A DNA stretch of 64,000 bases, from contig JACEFZ010014548.1 of the NCBI GenBank assembly GCA_014155875.1, forward strand, positions 62,001-126,000, written 5' to 3'. The stretch is from Cepaea nemoralis. Its lineage: Eukaryota; Mollusca; Gastropoda; Stylommatophora; Helicidae. This document shows, piece after piece, positions 1 through 11,545 of this stretch. Both the position numbers and the translations under genes were made by a program. Below the pieces are notes generated by a model that made no database searches, was not told where the DNA came from, and saw nothing but the letters and a program-made list of their open reading frames with translations. The first letter of the stretch is position 1, and every line of letters starts with the position of its first letter.

Positions 1-520
1 GAAATTCGTTCTGGTGCACGCGTGGTCGGCGAGTGCTGCGACTCGAGAGATTGTCTTCTTCTGTCATCTGGTTGCTATATACACAGTCATTGGCGGATCA
101 CTATTCAATCTGTCTCGAGACAGCGTCGACGCAGTCGAGGGCAAGTTGTGGATCGCTCTTCTAATCAGCTGTCTTGGTTTGGTTACATGCTACCAAACCC
201 TAAAGTATGAGCTTCTACCTGACATTACCGAGAAATGCTTCGCCGAACATGTTTCCCAAGAACACACCAGGTCACTATTTCGTCAAGTTACCGCAGACTA
301 TTGAGGTGAGTCAACATTTCGAAGTGGGTCTGACCAAAATTCAATTCCCCAACTACTACTGCAATGTGCTAGAGAACGAAGTATGGCTAAGATACATCCC
401 ACCAAATGGTAGAGTGATAAGAAAGGCGTGCCCCCCCCCCCTGGTCTGTACAGTTCACCAGAAGTGTTTATAGCTGCACTAAATCGCCTAATGAAAGATC
501 GGAAGGTGGATGATCAGCTC
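1..520 (+). repeat. Outer inverted repeat, arm A (left copy)
   Basis: This stretch is the inverted counterpart of 11031-11545 with only scattered differences. For example GTTCTGGTGCACG at 8-20 appears in reverse near 11523-11536. It contains the two-TM protein remnant and the 5' part of the capsid-like gene. The arm reaches the left edge of the window, so its true outer end cannot be seen. Confidence 0.9.
14..304 (+). pseudogene. Small two-TM membrane protein remnant
   Basis: The frame encodes two hydrophobic stretches, EIVFFCHLVAIYTVIGG and KLWIALLISCLGL, separated by a short polar loop, as expected for a small membrane protein with two helices. The end of helix 2 looks shifted: after SCLG the plausible continuation (YMLPNPKV) lies in the neighbouring frame around 178-208, directly before the start codon of the next gene. 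Small proteins with this hydrophobic layout sit just upstream of capsid-like genes in virus-like elements of aquatic invertebrates; that link is from memory and unverified. The inverted copy at 11311-11603 (minus) shows a further upstream frame starting MVMEETNVETNPQ, which falls outside the window on this side. Inferred to be dead because of the frame change. Confidence 0.45.
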
Positions 521-910
521 TGTGTTCTATTCCATTTCGACAATGCATCAAAGAAAGTCATCGTGAAAATACTCGAACCCGGGGCCACTATTACATTTAG
601 TGAGAAGTTGCAAGAGATACTAGATACAATTGAAGGTGAAGGGGCGATAGACCTGAATAACGACCTGCAAAATGTCTACATATACTGCGATCTCATTGCC
701 GCGAGACCAATTGGAGACGTCATGGTCCCACTACTAAGGACGGTTCCTATCATGAATCAGCGCTCAACCTCAGTGTTTCTCCTTTTCGTTACTCCTTCGA
801 CACGGTGGAAATACTTCTAACCACTGATACGGGCACAAAGGTGGCATTCACTACCGGGACTTCAGTGCTGACGTTACATTTTCGAGTTCGGAAGAGATCA
901 GACCTAGAAT
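207..910 (+). pseudogene. Capsid-like protein of a Polinton/virus-like element, broken
   Basis: The start MSFYLTLPRNASPNMFP, followed by VGLTKIQFPNYY and later YIYCDLIAARPIGDV and VPLLRTVPI, matches my memory of a protein family found in invertebrate virus-like mobile gene clusters (Polinton/Maverick-type); a jelly-roll capsid role is inference. Two lesions are visible. An 11-base C run at 431-441 moves the reading to another frame; the inverted copy has only T plus five C there and stays in frame. Near 778 a 28-base segment present in the other copy is missing, so the C-terminal part is out of frame. The C-terminal block (FDTVEILL...) is still recognisable at 800-910. No polymerase, integrase or packaging ATPase of such an element is visible in the window. 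Confidence 0.5.
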
Positions 911-1163
911 AATGGTGAAATACGGGGTGGTACATCGAAACCGCAGACTGTCCGAAGACATGATGTGCCCGACACTCAGATGATTGATGCCTCGGTTATC
1001 TAGAAGACTCAGATATCAGCCCACCAAGCAGGAGACCAGTTGTATGATTACATGCTAAGTGACATGTACATACCAGGCTACCAACCGAAAAAAAATCCAA
1101 TCTACTCAGACAATGGTGTGAAGAAATCCAGAAACAACATACAATGTGTATAGCTCTGTATGT
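652..1163 (+). repeat. Outer inverted repeat, arm C (left copy)
   Basis: This segment pairs in reverse with 2795-3334. It covers the end of the capsid-like gene and about 250 bases downstream. Both copies carry a short open stretch containing DYMLSDMYIPGYQ (about 1042-1080 here), which may be the start of a following gene; I do not recognise it. The segment 521-651 between arms A and C has no inverted partner anywhere in the window. Confidence 0.88.
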
Positions 1164-1384
1164 GAAAATAAAATGTTGTGATGATACTATGTATACCACC
1201 TCATATCATATCATCCATTTCGTATAATGACATTATGCATGTTTATTCTTGAAAAATGTACTGAAATACTGTAAAATAAACAGGCATATATTATAATTAC
1301 GTCTTGGATGTTGAATTTTTGTTAGTGTTTACGATGTATATATATATAGTCATGTGATGAGAGAATGATACATATTGGTGACAA
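1164..1384. other. AT-rich spacer inside the palindrome loop
   Basis: This is AT-rich sequence with a short TATATATA run near 1338. No gene, RNA or repeat border is seen apart from the transition into the repeat block. Confidence 0.6.
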
Positions 1385-2580
1385 ATTCAAGAAATACTTC
1401 AACAAAACTAAGAAAACGGATTAACCAAAGTAGGAAAAACTGTTGGCCATAGTCTGAAATAGCTCAACCAAAATTATGAAAAGTAGGAAACTTTGCAAAA
1501 CGTAGGAAAATCTGTTACCCAAAAGGGAAAAATATTTGGCCACATTTCAATCAAATTTATGAAAAGTAGGAAAACTTGTTAACCAAATGGCAAACATCTT
1601 GGTCAAGTAAGAAATGTGTTAACCAAATGTGAAAAGGTTAGCCAAATTTCAAACCAAACTTATAAAAATCTCAGTCAAACATATGAAAAGTAGGAAAAAT
1701 TTGTTAACCAAACGTGTAATGATTGGCCAACTTTCACCCAAACTTATGAAAAGTGGGGAATTTTGTTGTCCAGATGTGAAAAGTTTGACCAAATCTCACC
1801 CAAACTTATGAAAAGTAGGAAACTTTGTTAACCAAATGGCAAAAATCTTGGCTAAGTAAGAAAAGGTGTTAACCAAATGTGAAAAGGTTAGCCAAATTTC
1901 AAACCAAACTTATAAAAATCTCAGTCAAACATATGAAAAGTAGGAAAATTTGTTAACCAAACGTGAAAAGTTTGGCCAACTTACACCCAAACTTATGAAA
2001 AGTAGGAAACTTTGTTAACCAAATGTGAAAAGTTTGGCCAAATTTCATCCAAACTTATAAAAATCTCAGTCAAACTTATAAAAACTAGGAAAATTTGTTA
2101 ACCAAAGTGAAAATGTTGGCCAAATTTCAAACACACTCATAAAAAGTAGGAAACTTTGTTAACCAAATGTGAAAAGTTTGGCCAAATTTCAACCAAATCC
2201 ATAAAAAGTTCGAAATTTAGTTGACAAATGTGAAAAACTGTGGCCAAAGTTCAACCAAACTTATAAATATCTCACCCAAACTTGTGAAGAGTAGGAAATT
2301 TTGTTGTCCAGATGTGAAAAGTTTGCCAATTTTCAAACAAACTCATAAAAAGTAGGAACCTTTGTTAACCAAATGCGAAAGTTTGGCTAAAGTTCATAGA
2401 AACTTATAAAAAGTAGGTAACTTTGTTAACCAAATGTGAAAATTTTTGGACAAGTGAAGAAATATTTCATCCAAACCTTATAAAAGTAGGAAATTTTGTT
2501 AACAAAATATGAAAAATTTCAGCCAAATTTCAGCCAAGACTTATAAAAAGTAGGACAATTCCTTAACCAGATGGGAAAAG
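1385..2580. repeat. Diverged ~60-bp AT-rich tandem repeat
   Basis: About twenty imperfect copies of a unit built from the phrases AAAAGTAGGAAACTTTGTTA, CCAAATGTGAAAAGTTTGGC and CAAATTTCAACCAAACTTAT. The same phrases make up the arms of the foldback element at 5770-11033, so the two blocks share an origin. The block sits in the loop between arm C and its inverted copy. Confidence 0.85.
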
Positions 2581-2794
2581 TATCTCACGTTGTCATTTTA
2601 AATCCCCAACTTGCTAGAGATATTCGTCTGTCCCCTATGCAAACAACAACTGTATTTCAGAAAATTAAATGTATCTTATGTAATAAGTCACTATAGTTGA
2701 ATGAAAAAATAAAAGATTGTACAAGAATTAACAATTAAATTTCTACATGAAACATTCAATTTGGAAACAGAAAGAGAAATTTAATTGTTAATTT
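2581..2794. other. AT-rich spacer before inverted arm
   Basis: Unique AT-rich sequence. It contains a small imperfect inverted repeat, TTAACAATTAAATTTCT near 2728 and its near-reverse AGAGAAATTTAATTGTTAA near 2772. No gene is seen. Confidence 0.5.
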
Positions 2795-3334
2795 ACATAC
2801 AGAGCTATACACATTGTATGTTGTTTCTGGATTTCTTCACACCATTGTCTGAGTAGGTGGGTTTTTTTTTCGGTTGGTAGCCTGGTATGTACATGTCACT
2901 TAGCATGTAATCATAAGACTGGTCTCCTGCTTGGTTGGCTGATATCTGAGTCTTCTAGATAACCAAGGCATCAATCATCTGAGTGTCGGGCACATCATGT
3001 CTTCGGACAGTCTGCGGTTTCGATGTACCACCCCGTATTTCACCATTATTCTAGGTCTGATCTCTTCCGAACTCGAAAATGTAACATCAGCACTGAAGTC
3101 CCGGTAGTGAATGCCACCTTTGTGCCCGTATCAGTGGTTAGAAGTATTTCCACCGTGTCGAAAGAGTAACGACTCAGCGGTATGTAGTGAGGTTTTTCGT
3201 AGGCGCGAAACACTGAGGTTGAGCGCTGATTCATGATAGGAACCATCCTTAGTAGTGGGACCATGACGTCTCCGATTAGTCTCGCCGCAATGAGATCGCA
3301 GTGTACGTAGACATTTTGCAGGTCGTTATTCAGG
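2795..3334 (-). pseudogene. Inverted arm C': C-terminal half of the capsid-like gene
   Basis: On the minus strand this arm keeps the part that the left copy has lost: a readable C-terminal region at 3264-3046 with VPLLRMVPI, FRAYEKPHYIPLSRYSFDTV and a final LHFR-type strand. The coding block ends abruptly at 3334, where homology to the left copy (base 652) stops, and the next 130 bases of the gene are absent. It is therefore a truncated fragment. Downstream on the minus strand, the DYMLSDMYIPGYQPKK stretch is again present. Confidence 0.5.
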
Positions 3335-3660
3335 AGTAGTGTAAGTGGGGCTAAAGCACCTTGTTTTGTGGCACAAAGGGCGATAACTCTTCAGGTTTTT
3401 AAGTAGGTGGTCAGAGGTGGCGTTTTCTAGTGACTCATCAGAGTGGGCGTGGTCTAGTGACTCATCATAGGTGGCGTGCGTGGTCAAGTAATTGTAGGTA
3501 CGACATAAAAAATACGACATAAAACATTTAAAAAAAACAAAAAAACAAACAAAAAAACAACTCAAGTAAGGTACATAATAATTTTAATAAATCATATATA
3601 GAAAAGAAAAAAAAGAAAAGAAAAAAAAAGAAGAAAAAAAAAAAAACAGTCAAGTGACCC
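3335..3660. other. Junction region with A-rich tract
   Basis: This follows the break in arm C'. It contains two to three imperfect copies of a phrase like GTGACTCATCA within 3420-3470, then an A-rich tract with AAAACAAAC and AAAAGAAAAG runs at 3525-3648. No gene is seen. Confidence 0.5.
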
Positions 3661-4660
3661 CTTAAATTATAGGTAAGGGTGTGCGATGACGTGCTCAAGT
3701 GGTGGTCAAGTAGTGGTCAAGTGGTGGTCAAGTGACGAAATTTTAGTGGAAAGTAGTTGTAATGATATGGTGATGATCGTGAGGTGGTAAATTAGTGGTC
3801 AAGCAGTGGTCAAGCAGTGGTCAAGTGGTGGTCAAGTGAGGAAAATTTTAGTGGAAAGTAGTTGTAATGATATGGTGATGATCGTGAGGTGGTAAATTAG
3901 TGGTCAAGCAGTGGTCAAGTGGTGGTCAAGTGAGGAAAATTTTAGTGGAAAGTAGTTGTAATGACATGGTGATGATCGTGAGGTGGTAAATTAGTGGTCA
4001 AGCAGTGGTCAAGCAGTGGTCAAGTGGTGGTCAAGTGAGGAAAATTTTAGTGGAAAGTAGTTGTAATGATATGGTGATGATTAAAGGGGGGTAAATTAGT
4101 GGTCAAGCAGTGGTCAAGCAGTGGTCAAGTGGTGGTCAAGTGAGGAAAATTTTAGTGGAAAGTAGTTGTAATGATATGGTGATGATTAAAGGGGGGTAAA
4201 TTAGTGGTCAAGCAGTGGTCAAGTGGTGGTCAAGTGAGGAAAATTTTAGTGGAAAGTAGTTGTAATGATATGGTGATGATCATGAGGTGGTCAAGCAGTG
4301 GTCAAGAGGTGGTCAAGCGGTGGTCAAGCGGTGGTCAACTGGTCAAGTGACCACTTAAATTGTAGAGGAAGTTACGTGTAGTGACATGGTGGTGTTTAAA
4401 ACGATCGCTGATGTGGTCAAAAGGTGGTCAAGTAATGGTCAAGTAGTGGTCAAGGGGTGGTCAAGTGGTCAAGTGACCACTTAAATTATAGAGGAGAGTA
4501 AGTGTAGTGACACGATGATGATCAAGATGTGGTCAAGTAGTGGTCAAGTGGTGGTCAAGTGGTGGTCAAGTGGTCGAGTGATCACATAAATTGCAGAGGA
4601 GAGTAGGTGTAGTGACATGGTGATGATCAAGAGGTGGTCAAGTTGTTAGGTCTAGAGGTT
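3661..4660. repeat. GTGGTCAAG minisatellite with ~110-bp higher-order unit
   Basis: The short phrase GTGGTCAAG(T/C) repeats many times. Together with AAAATTTTAGTGGAAAGTAG and TTGTAATGATATGGTGATGA it forms a larger unit of roughly 95-125 bp. It occurs about six times between 3690 and 4290, then in three more diverged copies to 4660. Length varies mainly through the number of AGTGGTCAAGC phrases. Confidence 0.85.
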
Positions 4661-4851
4661 GGGGTGTCTCAGTCATGAAGTATCAAACGGTCTGCTGTGG
4701 GAAGGATGGCGCTGATCAGGGCGAGTAGGTTCTAATACGTTTATCTCTATTGTCTACAATTGGCGTGGTTGTATAGTAATAATAGTAGAGTTGTTTCGTA
4801 GTAATATTAGTCATCAGCATCAAGGGTCATGTTAGGTGGTATTTGTAATGA

Positions 4852-4959
<108 letters not shown>

Positions 4960-5239
4960 CAATACCAACAATAGTACTAATTATCATCATCATCACGTGT
5001 CTTACCAACGGACGTATCACCCACACATTGCGATCTCCAACACCATTGAACAATTCCGGGGTTGACTCACACTACAGAAACCCCCAATTAACGGCATTAC
5101 CTTCATGTAATGGTGGTACTCATAGGACCAGTAGTAATAGTCACCAACAGCAGTAAGAGACTTATCGCCTGACATTGGTCAGTATGACACTCCATAAACT
5201 ATGATCTCCGACACCATGGATACAAATAGTAATAATATT

Positions 5240-5240
5240 G

Positions 5241-5333
<93 letters not shown>

Positions 5334-5359
5334 TTGGTGGTGGTGGTGGTGGTGGTGGT
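5240..5359. repeat. (AGT)n and (GGT)n compound microsatellite
   Basis: About 31 AGT triplets run directly into about eight GGT triplets. The sequence before it (near 5200, GATCTCCGACACCATGG) resembles that after the first AGT tract (near 5032, GATCTCCAACACCATTG), so the two microsatellites may be copies within one older duplication. Confidence 0.95.
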
Positions 5360-5769
5360 AATAGTACGGAGTAGTAGAATAGCGAGGGTGCTTGTTAGTT
5401 TCACTAAGTATTTGTATATCGTATGTAGTATAAAGCTAGTTTGTGTTGTATGCCATGTAAGGTGTTACTGAAATATCTGTATTTTATAGTTCTAAGAGGT
5501 GATGACGTCATAACCCACCACTCTATCATCTTATTGATAGTGTCTCCAGTGCCACGAAAAAGGCTCATTGTGAGATATCGATCATTTCTCAAAGCGACAG
5601 CATCCGGGGTGCATGCCCATTACGAGCAAACATCGATACGCCACTTAAAAGGCAACGACAAGGCAAAATGGCGTCGAATACAGTGTAACGTACAAAACTT
5701 ATGAGGTCATCGGTTGTCCATTCCATCATGGTCGACAAATAGGCGCTCACTAACTTCACAATAGGCTCA
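5360..5769. other. Unique sequence left of the foldback element
   Basis: No convincing gene. It holds a GATGACGTCATAAC palindrome near 5501. It is followed directly by the left end of the foldback element. Confidence 0.5.
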
Positions 5770-7673
5770 CTCAAATAAACATATAGGATGATAAGGCACC
5801 GACCCAAATGTGAAAAATGTCGGCCAAATACAGAAATAGTTCGTCCACATGTATGCAAACTAGGAAAATTTGTTACTCGAACGGGACATATATTGACCAA
5901 GTAGGGAAATTTGAGAGCCATAAGTGAAAAAATATAATCCAAAGAGAGGAATATCTCATTCCAACTTATAAAAAGAAGGAAAATTCTCAACCAAATGAGA
6001 AAAAGTTAGACCAAGTATAGTAACATCGCAACCAAACTTATGAAAAGTAGGAAACTTTGTTAGCCAAAGCGAAAAAACCTAGGTCAAGTAGGAAAATCTG
6101 TTAGCCAAATGTAAAAAATGTCGGCCAAATACAGAAATAGTTCGTCCACACGTATGCAAACTAGGAAAATTTGTTAGTCGAACAGGATAAAATATTGCCC
6201 AAGTAGGGAAATTTGAGAGCCATAAGTGAAAAAATATAATCCAAAGAGATGAATATCTCGTTCCAACTTATAAAAAGAATGAAAATTCTCAACCAAATGA
6301 GAAAAAGTTAGACCAAGTATAGTAACATCGCAACCAAACTTATGAAAAATAGGAAACTTTGTTAGCCAAAGCGAAAAAACCTAGGTCAAGTAGGAAAATC
6401 TGTTAGCCAAATGTAAAAAATGTCGGCCAAATACAGAAATACCTCGTCCGCACGTAGGCAAACAAGGAAAGGTTGTTAGCCAGATAGGAAAAATATTGCC
6501 CAAGTAGGAAAAATTTGATAGCCAAATGTAAAAAAAAAAATATCACCCAAAGAGAGGAATATCTCGGCCAGACTTATAAAAAGTAGGAGAACTATGTGCC
6601 AAATGGGAAAAAGTTAGGCCAAATACAGAAATATTTCAACCAAACATATAAAAAATAGGAAAATTGATAACCAAATGGGAAATATATTGACCAACTAGGG
6701 AAATGTGTTACTCAAAGAGGAAAAATAATGACCAAGTAACGAAATACATCGCTCAAGCTTATGAAAACTACGAAACTTTGTTAGCCAAATGGAAGAAACC
6801 TTGGTCAAGTAGGAAAAATCTGTTAACCAATTGTGAAAAATGTCGGCCAAATGCAGAAATAGTTCGGCCACACGTATGCAAACAAGGAAAGGTTGTTAGC
6901 CAGATAGGAAAAGTATTAACCAAGTAAGAAAATGTGATACCCAAAGGTGAAAAAATATCAGACAAAGAGAGAAATATCTCATCCAAACTTATAAAAAGAA
7001 GGAAAATTCTCAACCAAATGAGAAAAAGTTAGGCCAAATACAGAAATATCTCAAACAAACATATAAAAAATAGGAAAATTGATAACCAAACGGGAACTAT
7101 ATTGACCAACTAGGGACATGTGTTACTCAAAGAGGAAAAATAATGACCAAGTAACGAAATACATCGCTCAAACTTATGAAAACTAGGAAACTTTGTTAGC
7201 CAAAGTGAGAAAAAAAAAACCTTGGTCAAGTAGGAAAATCTGTTAGCCAAATGTGAAAAATGTCGGACAAATGCAGAAATAGTTCGGTCACACATATGCA
7301 AACTAGGAAAAGTTGTTAGCCAGATAGGAAAAGTATTGGCCAAGTAGGAAAATTTGAAAGCCAAATGTGAAAAAAGATCACCCAAAGAGAGAAATATTGC
7401 GAACAATGTCGGCCAAATACAGAAATTTCTCAACCAAACTCATGAAAAGTAGGAACAACTTGTTACCCAAATAGAAAAAATATTGGTCAAGTAAAGAAAT
7501 AGCGTGGTCAAACCTATAAAAACATACCAACATTTGTTAACACAACTTGGCCACTTGTTCTTACAAACTTGCTCGCTGGCTCAAACAATCTGTCCTCTTG
7601 CTATTACAATCGGTCGACCTATCCTATCAACTCACACACTTACCATAACAACTGTCCCTTTTCCCCAACAACG
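5770..7673 (+). repeat. Foldback element, left arm
   Basis: This is the left inverted arm. It pairs with 8415-11033 from the outer tip to the inner phrase CTTACCATAACAACTGTCCC near 7640. It is about 700 bp shorter than the right arm because the right arm carries an internal tandem duplication. Confidence 0.85.
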
Positions 7674-8414
7674 CAGAGCCACAATTGTTATCCTTTATAT
7701 TTTTGTTTATATGACGTCATGAGTAATATCGCTTGTGTGAGCATATATTTTCATAATTCCCAGACTAAGGGGGATAACTAATTCGATCTTTTCCTGGTTA
7801 AGCTGCCGCTACTTCTTCCAGAGGGGTTTAATAAGTCAAGTATGCGGTAGCTTCCATTCAACGGAAGTTCATTTTCTCAACTTTAGCGCATGGGTAAGAA
7901 TAGCTGTCCACAGGGAGTGTTAGTAATTGACCACTCAGGTTGAAATTCTAGCCAATAGACTTCTGCCTTTTCACTAAAACTAGGCCTTAGCAAAACATGA
8001 ACTGTCGAAGACATGAACTTACACAACAAAATTTATGCTGAGGGTGTGAACTTACACAAATCTTATGCTGAAGAAATGAATTTACAAAATATGAACTGCC
8101 AAAGACATGAACTTACCTACACACACAAATATTTTTTTTTTATGACAATATGGGGGGCACTTCTGTATGACTTGTGGGATACATTTGTATTTTATAAGGG
8201 CTACTTATCTATGTGATGAGGAGGCCGTGAAATCACAAGTGGACACCTTTGTGCGCGCAGTTGGGACAGTTTGTAAGAGTAAGTGGTAATTTGGGCGAGA
8301 CTGTCGACAATTTGTAATAACAAGTGGAAATTTTGTGAGCCCCTGTGGGGAAGTTGTTAGAGTCAGTGGGTAAGTTGATAGGGCGAGTCGATAATATGAG
8401 AGAGTCGGTGGACA
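7674..8414. other. Loop of the foldback element
   Basis: Unpaired centre. It contains an ATGACGTCAT palindrome at 7711-7720, a series of diverged CATGAACTTACACAA phrases (7995-8125), a poly-T run near 8130, and a GTTG/AGTGG-rich series at 8240-8410 that leads into the right arm. No protein frame of recognisable type. Confidence 0.6.
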
Positions 8415-11033
8415 CGTTGTTGGCGAAAAGGGACAGTTGTTATGGTAAGTGTGTGAGTTGATAGGATAGGTCGACCGATTGTAATAGCAAGAGGACAGAT
8501 TGTTTGAGCCAGCGAGCAAGTTTGTAAGAACAAGTGGCCAAGTTGTGTTAACAAATGTTGGTATGTTTTTATAGGTTTGACCACGCTATTTCTTTACTTG
8601 ACCAATATTTTTTCTATTTGGGTAACAAGTTGTTCCTACTTTTCATGAGTTTGGTTGAGAAATTTCTGTATTTGGCCGACATTGTTTGCAATATTTCTCT
8701 CTTTGGGTGATCTTTTTTCACATTTGGCTTTCAAATTTTCCTACTTGGCCAATACTTTTCCTATCTGGCTAACAACTTTTCCTAGTTTGCATATGTGTGA
8801 CCGAACTATTTCTGCATTTGTCCGACATTTTTCACATTTGGCTAACAGATTTTCCTACTTGACCAAGGTTTTTTTTTTTCCACTTTGGCTAACAAAGTTT
8901 CCTAGTTTTCATAAGTTTGAGCGATGTATTTCGTTACTTTGTCATTATTTTTCCTCTTTGAGTAACACATGTCCCTAGTTGGTCAATATAGTTCCCGTTT
9001 GGTTATCAATTTTCCTATTTTTTATATGTTTGTTTGAGATATTTCTGTATTTGGCCTAACTTTTTCTCATTTGGTTGAGAATTTTCCTTCTTTTTATAAG
9101 TTTGGATGAGATATTTCTCTCTGTCTGATATTTTTTCACCTTTGGCTATCACATTTTCTTACTTGGTTAATACTTTTCCTATCTGGCTAACAACCTTTCC
9201 TTGTTTGCATACGTGTGGCCGAACTATTTCTGCATTTGGCCGACATTTTTCACAATTGGTTAACAGATTTTTCCTACTTGACCAAGGTTTCTTCCATTTG
9301 GCTAACAAAGTTTCGTAGTTTTCATAAGTTTGAGAGATGTATTTCGTTAGTTGGTCATTATTTTTCCTCTTTGAGTAATACATTTCCCTAGTTGGTCAAT
9401 ATATTTCCCATTTGGTTATCAATTTTCCTATTTTTTAATATGTTTGGTTGAAATATTTCTGTATTTGGCCTAACTTTTTCCCACTTGGCAAATAGTTCTC
9501 CTACTTTTTATAAGTCTGGCCGAGATATTCCTCTCTTTGGGTGATATTTTTTTTTTTACATTTGGCTATCAAATTTTCCTACTTGGGCAATAGTTTTCCT
9601 ATCTGGCTAACAACCTTTCCTTGTTTGCATACGTGCAGACGAGGTATTTCTGTATTTGGCCGACATTTTTTACATTTGGCTAACTGATTTTCCTACTTGA
9701 ACAAGGTTTTTATTCTCGTTGGCTAACAAAGTTTCCTACTTTTCATAAGTTTGGTTGAGATGTTACTATATTTGGTCTAACTTTTTCTCATTTGGTTGAG
9801 AATTTTCCTTCTTTTTATAAGTTTGGATGAGATATTTCTCTCTTTGTCTGATATTTTTTCACCTTTGGGTATCACATTTTCTTACTTGGTTAATACTTTT
9901 CCTATCTGGCTAACAACCTTTCCTTGTTTGCATACGTGTGGCCGAACTATTTCTGCATTTGGCCGACATTTTTCACAATTGGTTAACAGATTTTTCCTAC
10001 TTGACCAAGGTTTCTTCCATTTGGCTAACAAAGTTTCGTAGTTTTCATAAGCTTGAGCGATGTATTTCGTTACTTGGTCATTATTTTTCCTCTTTGAGTA
10101 ACACATTTCCCTAGTTGGTCAATATATTTCCCATTTGGTTATCAATTTTCCTATTTTTTATATGTTTGGTTGAAATATTTCTGTATTTGGCCTAACTTTT
10201 TCCCATTTGGCACATAGTTCTCCTACTTTTTATAAGTCTGGCCGAGATATTCCTCTCTTTGGGTGATATCTTTTTTTACATTTGGCTATCAAATTTTCCT
10301 ACTTAGGCAATATTTTTCCTATCTGGCTAACAACCTTTCCTTGTTTGCCTACGTGCGGACGAGGTATTTCTGTATTTGGCCGACATTTTTTACATTTGGC
10401 TAACAGATTTTCCTACTTGACCTAGGTTTTTTCGCTTTGGCTAACAAAGTTTCCTATTTTTCATAAGTTTGGTTGCGATGTTACTATACTTGGTCTAACT
10501 TTTTCTCATTTGGTTGAGAACTTTCATTCTTTTTATAAGTTGGAACGAGATATTCATCTTTTTGGATTATATTTTTCACTTATGGCTCTCAAATTTCCCT
10601 ACTTGGGCAATATTTTATCCTGTTCGACTAACAAATTTTCCTAGTTTGCATACGTGTGGACGAACTATTTCTGTATTTGGCCGACATTTTTTACATTTGG
10701 CTAACAGATTTTCCTACTTGACCTAGGTTTTTTCGCTTGGCTAACAAAGTTTCCTACTTTTCATAAGTTTGGTTGCGATGTTACTATACTTGGTCTAACT
10801 TTTTCTCATTTGGTTGAGAATTTTCCTTCTTTTTATAAGTTGGAATGAGATATTCCTCTCTTGGATTATATTTTTTCACTTATGGCTCTCAAATTTCCCT
10901 ACTTGGTCAATATATGTCCCGTTCGAGTAACAAATTTTCCTAGTTTGCATACATGTGGACGAACTATTTCTGTATTTGGCCGACATTTTTCACATTTGGG
11001 TCGGTGCCTTATCATCCTATATGTTTATTTGAG
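8415..11033 (-). repeat. Foldback element, right arm with ~720-bp duplication
   Basis: This is the reverse of the left arm, but a segment of about 720 bp occurs twice in tandem (roughly 9080-9800 and 9800-10520). The repeated landmark TTTTTATAAGTTTGGATGAG occurs at both about 9094 and 9815. A third, more diverged relative follows near 10530-10850. Confidence 0.75.
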
Positions 11034-11545
11034 CTGATCATCCACCTTCCGATCTTTCATTAGGCGATTTAGTGCAGCTATAAACACGTCTGGTGAACTG
11101 TACAGACCAGGGGGACACGCCTTTCTTATCACTCTACCATTTATTGGGATGTATCTTAGTCATACTTCGTTCTTTAGCACATTGCAGTAGTAGTTGGGGA
11201 AATGAATTTCGGCCAGACCCACTTCGAAATGTTGACTCACCTCAATAGTCTGCGGTAACTTGACGAAATAGTGACCTGATGTGTTCTTGGGAAACATGTT
11301 CGGCGAAGCATTACTCGGTAATGTCAGGTAGAAGCTCATATTTTAGGGTTTGGTAGCATGTAACCAAACCAAGACAGCTGATTAGAAGAGCGATCCACAA
11401 CTTGCCCTCGACTGCGTCGACGCTGTCTCGAGACAGATTGAATAGTGATCCGCCAATGACTGTGTATATAGCAACCAGATGACAGAAGAAGACAATCTCT
11501 CTAGTCGCAGCACTCGCCGACCACACGTGCACCAGAACAAATTTC
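11031..11545 (-). pseudogene. Inverted arm A': two-TM protein and 5' part of the capsid-like gene
   Basis: Minus-strand copy of 1-520. The two-TM protein is at 11532-11311. The capsid-like start codon follows near 11340 with MSFYLTLPSNAS. Unlike the left copy, its C run is short and in frame, but a TGG-to-TGA change near 11164 (EVW becoming EV-stop) ends the frame early, and the gene is cut at 11031. The two copies therefore carry different lesions and neither could make the full protein. Confidence 0.5.

Larger units (their letters stand above)
5770..11033. mobile_element. 5.26-kb foldback element with kilobase inverted arms
   Basis: The outer ends are exact inverted copies: CTCAAATAAACATATAGGAT at the left and its reverse complement at the right end. 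The left arm is 5770-7673, the right arm 8415-11033, and the loop is about 740 bp. Both arms consist of imperfect ~60-bp AT-rich repeats (phrases such as GGAAAATTTGTTAGCCAAAT and TGTCGGCCAAATACAGAAAT). No transposase frame exists; the reading frames of 70-130 codons in the arms follow the repeat period and have no coherent protein character. The right end abuts arm A' of the outer palindrome, so it appears to have landed in, or grown inside, the capsid-like gene copy. No clear target-site duplication could be seen. Confidence 0.75.

Noticed and set aside
6703..10726. Hydrophobic and Lys-rich frames of 70-130 codons
   Set aside because: They recur with the ~60-bp AT-rich repeats in both foldback arms and have no consistent frame between copies.
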